Positions 56,917 through 64,000 of a stretch of 64,000 nt of DNA are shown here, in pieces (positions within the stretch are counted from its first letter, which is position 1; every line of letters begins with the position of its first letter). The DNA lies in assembly GCA_964022665.1 (NCBI GenBank), contig CAXIDF010000013.1:1-64000 (forward strand). The letters are read 5' to 3'. The stretch comes from Haliea sp964022665. GTDB lineage: Bacteria > Pseudomonadota > Gammaproteobacteria > Pseudomonadales > Halieaceae. The notes beneath the pieces are model-generated. The model saw nothing but the letters and a program-made list of their open reading frames with translations, had not been told where the DNA came from and ran no database searches. The position numbers and the translations under genes are program-made.

Positions 56917-58170
56917 TCACCGTCGCAGCCAGGTGCTGTAGCGCCACACGCGACTGCTGTAGATTTGCTGCAAGGTTTCGCGCGCCTGATCCAGCTCCAC
57001 CGCAAGCTGCTCTGCCGTGCGTAGACTCTCGCGATGGTTTGCCTGTAAATCAGCCAACCCCCTGTCTGTAATGGCCAGCTGATCCCTGGCCTCTTCAAGC
57101 AACGCCTGGTATCGCGCACAGCGCTCGTCATATTCCCGGCAGCGCTGGTCGTATTGGCTCCGCTGCTGGCTTAACTCATCAATGCTCACTCGCAAGTGAC
57201 GAATTTCCGTACCCAGCGTGCCACAGAGCACCTCCAGCTCTCGCCGCTCCACGACAAGGCGTTGTAGTCGACCCCGTTCATTTTGCCACTCGCGGCTTAC
57301 AACCATCGCCTGCCCGGGAAGCGTGAGACGGTGCTCGTCGACGCGGCAACGAAGTTCGGCCAGGGGGTCTTCAGCTACGAAGTCAGCGATAATATCAGCG
57401 TAATCAGGGTAGCGATCTTGCAATTGCGCATTGCCTGCGGCCATCAGCGCGCTGCTGTCTGCCCCAAAGCTCGCCCCGCCCTGATGATAAACAAACAGAT
57501 CGGCACACAAGACATTTCGCCAACCCCGGGATGCAGCACGACGCGAAAAGTCGTTCTCCTCGCCATAGCCACGCCCAAACGCCGCCTCATCAAATAAGCC
57601 CAGAGCGTCCAGCGCGGCACGGGGAATGTAGACACAGAATCCCACCGCGGTCGGCAAATCGCACACCTGCCCCGCATTGGCCTCTGCAAATAGCGCATCC
57701 AGTGCCTCAAGGGTGAGCCCGTCGGGCAAGCCCGCAGACTGGCAGAAAAATGGATAGGAGCAAATGGTCGCATTGTTGGAGAATGGGGTCACCGTTGCTA
57801 TCGACCCTGCGCTCGCGGCACACCTTTCCAGGCGCTGAAGCCACCCCGGAGGCACCTGCGTATCGCTGTTGAGCAGCACCACATCGCGTTCCGCCCCCTC
57901 CTGCATGCCCCGATTGACGGCGCCCACAAAACCGCAGTTGGTTTCGTTGACCAGCAACGTCACGACACCCCGGTTCGCCAACCGCAGGCAGTAATCGGAG
58001 AGCGCGGGCTCGGGGGAAGCGTCATCGATGACAATGATACGGGCGCGATCAAGCGGCGTATGCGCGAGCACGGATTCCAGGCAGCGTTGAGTGACAGCCA
58101 GATCGCGATACACAGGAACGATAATATCCACTAGATCCGCGCCTGCCTGGTCCACACCCGCCGCGCTCAC
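56917..58170 (-). CDS. family 2 glycosyltransferase with coiled-coil tail
   Basis: 417 residues from GTG 58170, overlapping the methyltransferase stop by 4 bases. GT2 domain 12-275: VDIIVPVYRDLAVTQRCLESV, IVIDDASPEP, LLNSDTQVPPGW (NSD at 101-103) and GRGYGEENDFSRRA. Then a coiled coil (about 290-400) with many Glu, Gln, Arg and Leu, and the end IYSSRVWRYSTWLRR, a form of the S-x-x-W-R-x-T-x-x-L-R tail seen at the end of many bacterial glycan-assembly enzymes. Probably a rhamnosyl- or similar transferase; donor unknown. Confidence 0.83.
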   Translation of the reverse strand: MSAAGVDQAGADLVDIIVPVYRDLAVTQRCLESVLAHTPLDRARIIVIDDASPEPALSDYCLRLANRGVVTLLVNETNCGFVGAVNRGMQEGAERDVVLLNSDTQVPPGWLQRLERCAASAGSIATVTPFSNNATICSYPFFCQSAGLPDGLTLEALDALFAEANAGQVCDLPTAVGFCVYIPRAALDALGLFDEAAFGRGYGEENDFSRRAASRGWRNVLCADLFVYHQGGASFGADSSALMAAGNAQLQDRYPDYADIIADFVAEDPLAELRCRVDEHRLTLPGQAMVVSREWQNERGRLQRLVVERRELEVLCGTLGTEIRHLRVSIDELSQQRSQYDQRCREYDERCARYQALLEEARDQLAITDRGLADLQANHRESLRTAEQLAVELDQARETLQQIYSSRVWRYSTWLRR

Positions 58171-59588
58171 TCTACGGGCCCACTGTTCGAAGCAGGCTTG
58201 CGGAATTTGAGCACAGCATTATCCTGCCACGCCCAGGTGCGGTTGACCGCCCACAGCTGCCGGGTGCGCTCATCCAGTGCCGCGGACACTTCCTGACCGT
58301 GCTCTACGAGGCTTGCAACCCGATCCTCCAGGGCCTTCAGGCGTGTTTCGAGAGCGGCGTTATCACTGCGGGGCACGGCTCCCAGACGCGCGAGAAAACG
58401 GCCCCACCAACTTTGGCCGGCGGACTCTGCCGGTCCCCTACCCGCAACAACAGGCGCAGCCGGCAGTGGGGTTGGCGCCAGCGCGAAAGGCACCACCTCG
58501 TGTGGCTGATCATCATAACTACTCCACTCCGGCTCCAACCCGTGCACGATGGCGAGCGTTTCGACCAGTTCCGGATGATAGAAGCGAACGTGCTCTGGGT
58601 CGCGCCAGAAACCCAGCAACTGGGAACGAATCGACTCGGGGTCTGGAAACACCAACACCAGCACGCCACCGGGCAGCAACGCATTGGCCAGGCCTTGCAT
58701 CAAGCGTTCCAGCGCCTCCATAGGAAGGTGTTCAACGAAGTGTGAGCAATAAATACCGTCATAGCCGTCATTCTGGTCAAGAAAATCCAGCGCATCGGCC
58801 GTTGTGATATGCAAGCCGGTAGCACGGCCGTATTCGGCGATCGCCGCATTACGCTCCACACCGCTAGCAGGTATACCGTCCTCCGCCAGCAACTGCAGAA
58901 AGAGACCCGCCCCACAGCCTACGTCCAGTACATTCCGACAACCCGAAAACAGCCGGGCGTGAGGCGCCTGCATACGCATGAGCAACGGCTCGTCGCGCTG
59001 CAGGAACTCATACAAGGAATAATCGAAAGCCAGAAAGTCATCGGATGCGGCAACTATGGTCTCGTCGAGGAACATCGCGACCTGACTGGCATGAATGTGC
59101 CTGGCTTCAGGCACCGCAGTGGTGAGCATTGACGGCGGCGAGTCACGATACACCACTGCTGCCGATTGCCGTATGCAGTCCAGGAGCCAGGGTGATGAAG
59201 CCACGTTCAGGGCGGCATCGAGGTCAGTGCCTGGGACATCCAGCAATACCGGGACTCTGAAAAGGGTTGCAACGCGCACAAGGCTCAATACGCAGCCGTG
59301 CATGCCACGAAGCACAATCGCCCTGGGACGATGGCGCATCAACTCCCTTGTGAACACGCGATTGAGGCCGTTCAGTCGAAAGCCTCCCGCCAGCCCCGCG
59401 CAGTCATCGCTGACAACGCAGGTAACCCGCTGCAGCGATTGCGTTAATACCCGAGCCGAAACTACACCGACATCTGCCGCCGGCAGGAATTGATACTCAA
59501 TTACCGCGCAAGGAATGCCGAGCCCGAGGTCTCCCTGCCCGTCCCGTTGTACGACCATGACGCCGGGAATGAAGCCTTCCTCACCCAT
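58167..59588 (-). CDS. methyltransferase with N-terminal GT-like domain
   Basis: 473 residues. The class I methyltransferase domain (about 210-350) has motif I NVLDVGCGAGLFLQLLAEDG, followed by SHFVEHLPMEALERLMQ and LLPGGVLVLVFPDPE. In front (about 20-200) is a domain resembling the N-terminal half of a GT4 transferase (RHRPRAIVLRGMHGCVLSLVR, VPVLLDVPGTD) without its catalytic C-terminal half. The last 90 residues form a short coiled coil (ALETRLKALEDRVASLVEHG) and end ...TWAWQDNAVLKFRK. The start at ATG 59588 is plausible; ATG 59558 is an alternative. Coupled to the GT2 gene. Confidence 0.78.
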   Translation of the reverse strand: MGEEGFIPGVMVVQRDGQGDLGLGIPCAVIEYQFLPAADVGVVSARVLTQSLQRVTCVVSDDCAGLAGGFRLNGLNRVFTRELMRHRPRAIVLRGMHGCVLSLVRVATLFRVPVLLDVPGTDLDAALNVASSPWLLDCIRQSAAVVYRDSPPSMLTTAVPEARHIHASQVAMFLDETIVAASDDFLAFDYSLYEFLQRDEPLLMRMQAPHARLFSGCRNVLDVGCGAGLFLQLLAEDGIPASGVERNAAIAEYGRATGLHITTADALDFLDQNDGYDGIYCSHFVEHLPMEALERLMQGLANALLPGGVLVLVFPDPESIRSQLLGFWRDPEHVRFYHPELVETLAIVHGLEPEWSSYDDQPHEVVPFALAPTPLPAAPVVAGRGPAESAGQSWWGRFLARLGAVPRSDNAALETRLKALEDRVASLVEHGQEVSAALDERTRQLWAVNRTWAWQDNAVLKFRKPASNSGPVE

Positions 59589-59618
59589 GAGAGCACCTGT
59601 CAGACTGCGGCGTGCCTG

Positions 59619-60527
59619 TTATTGCGACGCAACGTCTTTGCGAAACTCTTCCAGCAGCGCCTCCATGACACCCTCATCAAACACGAGAGGCTCCTCGGAG
59701 CGCAGCTCGACAAGCTTGTTCTGGCGAATACTGGCAGGGATCTCCGTCTTCAGACGAGCAATAATGTCGTCTTTCACCTGCGCAAAAGGTGTCTGACCGG
59801 CCGGCAAATACTCTTCAAGTTTGATGACATGGTAGCCAAAGTCGGATTTTACCGGCCCCGCCAACGCGCCGGATTCGCGCAAAGCAAACGCCGCCTGCTC
59901 GAATTCCGGTACCATCTTGCCTCGCTCGAACGCACCCAGGGAACCAAGATTGGTCTTGGCTGAGGCGTCCTCCGAGAACTTCAGAGCAAGCATCTTGAAG
60001 TCTTCGCCTGCCTTGAGCTTCTGCATGATTTCCTCCGCAAGCGCAGCGGCCTCCGCATCGCTTCGATCATCTGTTTTGATCAGAATATGCGCCGCACGCA
60101 CCCGCTCGGGCTGCTGAAAGGAATCTGCCTCGGCCGTATATACATCCCGAGCCGTTGACTCCCAGTCAATGTTTGCTGTCTGTGACGCCACCATGGCATC
60201 TAGGTACTGATCCATCATCAGTCGTTCGCGGTGCAATGCCACCTGCCACTTAAGCAGGTCGGTATCCAGTGTGCCGGAGGCAGCGGCCTCCGCTGCCAGC
60301 GCACGAATCGACACCAGGCCGTCGGCCAGCTTGTACACCGCATCGTCACGACTGAAGAATTCAGCGCGACGGGCATTCGGCACACGGTCGAGGGCATAGT
60401 TACGCAAGTCGTCTGCCGAGATTTCAATACTACCCCGCTCAAGAGCAATCTCGGAGTCTTCCTGAGCCAGTAAAGAGCTTGTGCTAGCCGAGGCCAGCGC
60501 CACAAATAGAATTACTTGCAACTTCAT
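59619..60527 (-). CDS. periplasmic parvulin-type peptidyl-prolyl isomerase
   Basis: 302 residues with a signal peptide (MKLQVILFVALASASTSSLLA). N-terminal helical SurA-like region (about 30-140), then one PpiC/parvulin domain (142-240): RVRAAHILIKTDDRSDAEA, EDFKMLALKFSEDASAKTNLGSLGAF and VKSDFGYHVIKLEEY. This matches periplasmic foldases such as PpiD/SurA and EpsD-type proteins found in exopolysaccharide loci. It precedes the glycan genes by about 30 bases and so may be the first gene of their operon. Confidence 0.87.
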   Translation of the reverse strand: MKLQVILFVALASASTSSLLAQEDSEIALERGSIEISADDLRNYALDRVPNARRAEFFSRDDAVYKLADGLVSIRALAAEAAASGTLDTDLLKWQVALHRERLMMDQYLDAMVASQTANIDWESTARDVYTAEADSFQQPERVRAAHILIKTDDRSDAEAAALAEEIMQKLKAGEDFKMLALKFSEDASAKTNLGSLGAFERGKMVPEFEQAAFALRESGALAGPVKSDFGYHVIKLEEYLPAGQTPFAQVKDDIIARLKTEIPASIRQNKLVELRSEEPLVFDEGVMEALLEEFRKDVASQ

Positions 60528-60587
60528 AGGGATTCTCGTTTAAAACCGTTCAGGCAGTGAGCAAAATCACCACAGATAAAACAGAGG

Positions 60588-60618
60588 AACCCCGACACCA
60601 GAATCGGCTGTCGGGGTT
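60588..60618 (-). terminator. hairpin terminator after the GGGDT-repeat gene
   Basis: A 10-bp perfect inverted repeat AACCCCGACA / TGTCGGGGTT (60588-60597 and 60609-60618) lies 20 bases beyond the stop at 60639; on the minus strand it is followed by CCTCTGTTTTATC, a weak T-tract. Probably an intrinsic terminator that isolates the repeat protein from the isomerase gene. Confidence 0.65.
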
Positions 60619-60638
60619 CGGAGTATACCTACGGCCGC

Positions 60639-61352
60639 CTAAGGGTTGCCGCTGGTACCGATGTTGCGATAGAACTCACAGAGTCGGCCACTCGAACAAT
60701 TCCTGACGTTCTTCACGTTGAGGAAGTACGTTGTATTGGTGTCCAGGGAGCACCGCAGGAAATTGGCAGTCTGAGCCCAGCTGATCTTACGACCGCTAAC
60801 GCCTTCAGTGCTGCAACGGGAGGCCGGCAGAGCGTCGCCACCCGGCGAACGGGAAATCCACATACGGCGACTAACCAGCTCGTTACCCGTGGTCTCTGAG
60901 ATGTTGATATCACCTGAGTAGTTACGGTTGGCGGTCGTCGTGAACTGCCAGGAAATCACCTCGTTCGTACCAGTAACGCCTTCCCGGACACGGGCACCTG
61001 GAGACGACCAATCAACGATACCACCGCACTCCTGATTCGTGCTTTCCACGCAGGATCCGGTACCAGTGTCACCGCCGCCAGTGTCACCACCGCCAGTGTC
61101 ACCGCCGCCAGTGTCACCACCGCCGGTATCGCCACCGCCAGTGTCGCCACCGCCAGTATCACCACCGCCCGTGTCGCCACCACCGCCACCTGCGAGTGGC
61201 TGCGCCACAATGGTCAAGCCGTCGCCGGTCTGGCTAAGCGAAATGGTCTCGAGTGTGTAGTCCGTCCCATTGAAGGTTACCGTTACCGCATTCGCCACCG
61301 ATGCCGCAAAGGCACCCATCATTAAAAAACTTATAAATCCAAATTTACGCAT
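60639..61352 (-). CDS. exported protein with GGGDT repeats
   Basis: 237 residues from ATG 61352 (AGGCAGGG upstream); the frame to 61391 is without similarity. Signal peptide 1-22 (MRKFGFISFLMMGAFAASVA). A short N-terminal domain (23-55), then eight perfect GGGDT repeats (about 57-97), then a domain of about 135 residues with several Cys (GSCVESTNQECGG, SRCSTEG, FLRCSLD, RNCSSGRLCEF) that probably forms disulfides. The Gly/Asp/Thr spacer is like calcium-stabilised or flexible linkers in surface proteins. Family not recognised. Single gene flanked by a promoter candidate and a terminator. Confidence 0.75.
   Translation of the reverse strand: MRKFGFISFLMMGAFAASVANAVTVTFNGTDYTLETISLSQTGDGLTIVAQPLAGGGGGDTGGGDTGGGDTGGGDTGGGDTGGGDTGGGDTGGGDTGTGSCVESTNQECGGIVDWSSPGARVREGVTGTNEVISWQFTTTANRNYSGDINISETTGNELVSRRMWISRSPGGDALPASRCSTEGVSGRKISWAQTANFLRCSLDTNTTYFLNVKNVRNCSSGRLCEFYRNIGTSGNP
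61066..61185 (-). repeat. 8-copy 15-bp tandem repeat
   Basis: Eight units of about 15 bp (plus strand gtgtcaccgccgcca with substitutions at third codon positions) code for GGGDT on the minus strand. The units start at 61066, 61081, 61096, 61111, 61126, 61141, 61156 and 61171. Because each unit is a multiple of three, copy changes would keep the frame. Confidence 0.9.
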
Positions 61353-61457
61353 CTCACTACCCTGCCTTGGTAATATTACCTGAAAGGCCATCCGATCAGG
61401 TTAAGTAAAGCTAGGAAAAACAGTTCCCCTACTCGTTTTACCCGCCCTCGAAACCCC

Positions 61458-61485
61458 ATTTTAAATTCTGTCTAACGACAAACAA
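61458..61485 (-). promoter_or_regulatory. candidate sigma-70 promoter of the GGGDT gene
   Basis: On the minus strand TTGTTT (61480-61485), 16 bases, TAAAAT (61458-61463; five of six -10 matches). It would give a leader of about 100 bases before the ATG at 61352. Confidence 0.4.
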
Positions 61486-61522
61486 CAATTATCTTGATAA
61501 ATCTGCAGAAAATATCTGCTTG

Positions 61523-61554
61523 CAAAAAAAAGGCGTGGAATGCACCACGCCTTT
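61523..61554 (-). terminator. intrinsic terminator of the 469-residue exported protein gene
   Basis: On the minus strand GGCGTGG (arm 61545-61551) pairs with CCACGCC (61532-61538) around a 6-base loop and is followed by eight T residues (61524-61531 on the plus strand as A). It is about 50 bases past the stop at 61605. Confidence 0.9.
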
Positions 61555-61604
61555 GTCGTTCACGTATGACCCCGACCCTGTTGTGAGGGTCAAGGCCATT
61601 CGGA

Positions 61605-63014
61605 TCACGGACCGCTGGTGATCAGACGACGGTTCTTGTGCTGTACTACGCCAGCGTAGTTGGACAGAACGCCGTTAGCCAGCGTACCGTTCACGTACTT
61701 CTGAACCGCGAAACCTACAGTCGGCAAGCCGTTGTAAACATCGCCTTCGTCAGAAGTCAGAGTACGGCCAACACCGGTGAAGCCCAGCTCCAACCAACCG
61801 TTGTCGTAGTCAACAGCCAGGTTCTGCTTCACGCGTGAAGACGGCGCCAGAACGTCGCTTTCGTTGAAGGTCAGCACGTTAGCTTCGTGACACAGGGCGA
61901 ACGCGGCCGGTCCCGGAGGTGCCGGAGAGAAGTCCAGCGGATCGGGGCTGAGCGTGCGCTCTTCGCGATCGTAGTAGGTGATGCCCATTGCTTCACAGGC
62001 AGTCGCTGTGTCGCCGTCCCAAATTTCAGTGAAGGGCTCGAGCGCGGTGGGAACACCGTTCACGTAGTTCTTCTTGGTCGGGAAGGTGACAACCCAGTCA
62101 GTACCTGCAGCAATGGTGGGCTCCAGCACGTAATCGTTCATGATTGCACTGTGCATGATCACCGCGCTAACCGCGTCGATACCATCGGTAAAGCTTGAGG
62201 TCACAACACCCAGGCCAGTTGTGGAGTCGAGCACCTGCGCCACCGGAGTAGCATCGACCAAGCCGGGATCAACCGTGCCAGGAGCGAAGTGAATCGGAAC
62301 CGCTGACGGATCCAGTGAGCTGACGAAATCATCAAGAGCGACTGCGTCGTAAGTCGCGTTGGTGCCTTCGTTGACGTTGATCAGGACGCCGTAGCCATAC
62401 AGCCCGCCAGTCGGAACACTAAGGCCGTCGTTACGGTCTGCTGTCCACTTGCCGCCTGATCTCCAGTTGCCCACGAGAACGGAGCAGTCACCGGGGACGC
62501 CATTGGCGTGCAGGGCAGCAGCTTGGTCAACCGCAGCTTCCAGAACACCCATCTCAATCACTTCAACGTAACCTTCACGGGTACGATCAACACCGCGGAA
62601 CGGCGCAGCGTCCGTCTGGTAAGTGAAGTTACGGAAGGGAACCGTTGCACCGGGAGTGCCTTCTACAGCAGCTGCCAGCGTGTTCGGCACGGTGCAAGAG
62701 GTGTCAGCGGTACGGATAGACGCGCCTTCGCCGTCAGCAAACACGACTGCAGACCAGTGATCCTGCGGAGACAGGTACAGGTTGAAGTCGAGCACTTCCT
62801 GGCTGTTCATGGCTTCTACGAAGCGCACTTTCACAGCTTTGGTTTCGTTGGTGGTGTTAACCAGGTTGATGTAAGTATCGTGACCGCCTTCGACGGTGTA
62901 ATACGGATAGATGAGTGCCTGACCATGGCCCTCGGAGTTAACAAACACGGCATTGGCAGCGCTCGCGCCCAGAAGGCTCGCCGCTACCGCTGCAGACATG
63001 ATGTTCTTCTTCAT
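61605..63014 (-). CDS. exported protein of unknown function (469 residues)
   Basis: From ATG 63014 with AAGGAG 7 bases upstream, so probably well expressed. Signal peptide 1-22 (MKKNIMSAAVAASLLGASAA, cleavage after NA). The mature protein starts VFVNSEGHGQALIYPYYTVEG, followed by YINLVNTTNETKAVKVRFVEAMNS and LDFNLYLSPQDHWSAVV, a beta-rich pattern I have seen only as conserved hypothetical proteins in marine gammaproteobacteria. Four or more Cys could pair. No enzyme motif, no anchor, no lipobox. A strong terminator follows and two inverted repeats precede it, features of a highly expressed surface or secreted protein. Function unknown. Confidence 0.8.
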   Translation of the reverse strand: MKKNIMSAAVAASLLGASAANAVFVNSEGHGQALIYPYYTVEGGHDTYINLVNTTNETKAVKVRFVEAMNSQEVLDFNLYLSPQDHWSAVVFADGEGASIRTADTSCTVPNTLAAAVEGTPGATVPFRNFTYQTDAAPFRGVDRTREGYVEVIEMGVLEAAVDQAAALHANGVPGDCSVLVGNWRSGGKWTADRNDGLSVPTGGLYGYGVLINVNEGTNATYDAVALDDFVSSLDPSAVPIHFAPGTVDPGLVDATPVAQVLDSTTGLGVVTSSFTDGIDAVSAVIMHSAIMNDYVLEPTIAAGTDWVVTFPTKKNYVNGVPTALEPFTEIWDGDTATACEAMGITYYDREERTLSPDPLDFSPAPPGPAAFALCHEANVLTFNESDVLAPSSRVKQNLAVDYDNGWLELGFTGVGRTLTSDEGDVYNGLPTVGFAVQKYVNGTLANGVLSNYAGVVQHKNRRLITSGP

Positions 63015-63106
63015 GTGTTTCTCCTTGATGGATATAGAACGTTCTAACAAACAATTGTTTTTTCATGAGTCAAAGCAGCGAACTGCTTCACATCATTTAG
63101 AGCATA

Positions 63107-63136
63107 CACCCTAAGGTGACCACCTAGCCTAGGGTG
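63107..63136. repeat. nested palindrome upstream of the 469-residue protein gene
   Basis: Outer arms CACCCTA (63107-63113) and TAGGGTG (63130-63136) enclose inner arms AGGTG and CACCT. About 93 bases before the start codon. It could be an operator or a leader hairpin; no family assignment. Confidence 0.5.
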
Positions 63137-63217
63137 CAACCCTGACTGGTAGAGAGCAGGTTAGCATAGGCCTCCATGCCCAACAACAGCTTTCCTCCCC
63201 AATCTTGACATGGAAAC

Positions 63218-63242
63218 AGTGATTTTTTTGTTAAAAATCACT
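63218..63242. repeat. 10-bp perfect inverted repeat between two genes
   Basis: AGTGATTTTT (63218-63227), 5-base loop, AAAAATCACT (63233-63242). It lies about 25 bases beyond the stop of the lipoprotein gene, but no T-tract follows on the minus strand, so it is either a weak terminator or a binding site. Confidence 0.5.
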
Positions 63243-63266
63243 AAATAAGCCTCCAACGGTCAAGCG

Positions 63267-63710
63267 CTACTTGAGGTACAGATACCAACTCCCGTCGACT
63301 CTGATCCAGCGTTCTTCCCTTGAACGTGTGTTCACAAAGCCGGCCTTGTAAGCCTGGTAAGTAACCTCAATGGCAACCTCACAGCGATCACCCTCACATA
63401 TAACGCTCTGGACGTCGGCTTTATTCCAAGTGGCCGCACCCGCAAAAGACCGGGTATAACTATTTAAACCCCGACCCACGCGGTACGCGGGCGTAGTGTA
63501 CTCCAGCCCCCGTGCATAGTCCTCCGCCAGCAGCAGGTCAAGGTGCGCTTGCGCCCGTCGCGCGACAATGTCTTCGGGAGTCGTGGGTGCGGAAACCCCT
63601 GCACAGGCTGCCAGAAGCACGCAGCCAATCGTCAGGCCAAGCGCTTTAAACGAACCACCCATACTGCCGCGCCGACCTGACGTCCCTATCCTACCTGGAC
63701 GATTGCCCAC
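63267..63710 (-). CDS. small lipoprotein of unknown function
   Basis: 147 residues from GTG 63710, chosen for the strong AGGAG Shine-Dalgarno 7 bases upstream; ATG 63662 would give 131 residues with the same lipobox. Lipoprotein signal LTIGCVLLAAC (Cys 36 from the GTG). The mature part has a helical stretch (EDIVARRAQAHLDLLLAED) and a beta-rich C terminus (ICEGDRCEVAIEVTYQAY, WIRVDGSWYLYLK), a shape like NTF2/Tol-type small domains. It follows the secretin gene by about 55 bases, so it may serve type II secretion, which is inference. Confidence 0.7.
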   Translation of the reverse strand: MGNRPGRIGTSGRRGSMGGSFKALGLTIGCVLLAACAGVSAPTTPEDIVARRAQAHLDLLLAEDYARGLEYTTPAYRVGRGLNSYTRSFAGAATWNKADVQSVICEGDRCEVAIEVTYQAYKAGFVNTRSREERWIRVDGSWYLYLK

Positions 63711-63765
63711 AAAATCTCTCCTTCTCCTGATTCGAAAGCCAACGAGCCCACCTGCAGTGTGCTCT

Positions 63766-64000
63766 TCATTGCTCGCCGGGCTGGCCAACCGCGCCCGCTG
63801 TAGCACCGCCCATGGCGCCAAATGATCCGGCAGAGCCCGTATCGGCGCCGTGCGGAAGATCATCAAAATGGTGCAAACCCTTCATCCGTGAGCGCATCTC
63901 GAGTGTAATGTCCCGCAAGTCCTGCTCGTTACGGATCACCCGCGGTGTGATGAACACCAGCAATTCGGTGCGACTGGTTGTCGTCGATGTCTTGCCAAAC
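63766..64000 (-). CDS. secretin C-terminal end (GspD/PulD family), partial
   Basis: 78 codons of a gene that enters from beyond the right edge. The segment RTELLVFITPRVIRNEQDLRDI is the conserved last beta strands of the secretin pore, after which a Gly/Ala-rich tail (GSAGSFGAMGGATAGAVG) ends the protein. This tail and ITPRVI favour a type II secretion GspD over type IV PilQ, whose end is different, but the bulk of the protein is not visible. It leads a unit with the lipoprotein gene downstream. Confidence 0.8.
   Translation of the reverse strand, partial: FGKTSTTTSRTELLVFITPRVIRNEQDLRDITLEMRSRMKGLHHFDDLPHGADTGSAGSFGAMGGATAGAVGQPGEQ

Noticed and set aside
54684..58170. Possible O-antigen/capsule export genes (Wzx, Wzy, Wza)
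   Set aside because: No multi-helix flippase or polymerase and no ABC or Wza-type protein was found in the cluster; only the AmpG-like and acyltransferase proteins have many helices.
61066..61185. Could the 15-bp repeats be a CRISPR-like array
   Set aside because: Units are contiguous without spacers, keep the reading frame and code for GGGDT; it is a coding tandem repeat.

Overview
The window looks like chromosome from a marine gammaproteobacterium, most likely of the OM60/NOR5 (Halieaceae-like) group. This is inferred from high GC, a Pseudomonas-type gene order (ribF-ileS-lspA-fkpB-ispH next to type IV pilus genes and pilSR), sigma-32 promoters, a standalone PuuD-type membrane domain and a secreted protein with a C-terminal sorting-signal-like tail. 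No rRNA, tRNA, insertion sequence, integrase or CRISPR array was seen.

Left part (1-36 kb) is mostly housekeeping. Acetolactate synthase (ilvB-ilvN) has a strong promoter and an unusually long leader. A DUF4124 gene and a degenerate pilin-like gene follow. Next come rluD-pgeF-clpB (clpB has its own sigma-32 promoter), bamD, nadE, and the pilSR two-component pair facing a compact minor-pilin operon (fimT-pilV-pilW-pilX-pilY1-pilE). Upstream of that operon on the same strand lie pyrB-nudF-murJ-ribF-ileS-lspA-fkpB-ispH, then sbcB, class I fumarase, a coiled-coil membrane protein, a PuuD-like membrane protein, groESL (CIRCE-like operator plus sigma-32 promoter) and fxsA.

Right part (36-59.6 kb) is an accessory glycan locus. 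It has three PhyH-type Fe/2-oxoglutarate dioxygenases (two are paralogues), an alkyltransferase-like protein, an acyltransferase and a Cys-type sulfatase. It also has two paralogous family-2 glycosyltransferases (GT2) with an altered DxD motif, two methyltransferases and an AmpG-like transporter. Four proteins carry sulfotransferase-like P-loops, one of them an 1118-residue sulfotransferase-GT2-GT4 fusion, and there are further GT2, GT4 and GT8-like enzymes, several with coiled-coil tails. Many junctions overlap by 4 bp, so large parts are probably co-transcribed. No flippase, polymerase or ABC exporter was recognised, so the product (a sulfated, methylated, perhaps acylated surface glycan or protein glycosylation) is inference.

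The right edge (59.6-64 kb) encodes secreted products: a parvulin-type isomerase, a GGGDT-repeat protein, a 469-residue exported protein behind unusual palindromes, a lipoprotein, and the C-terminal end of a secretin (GspD-like) running off the window.
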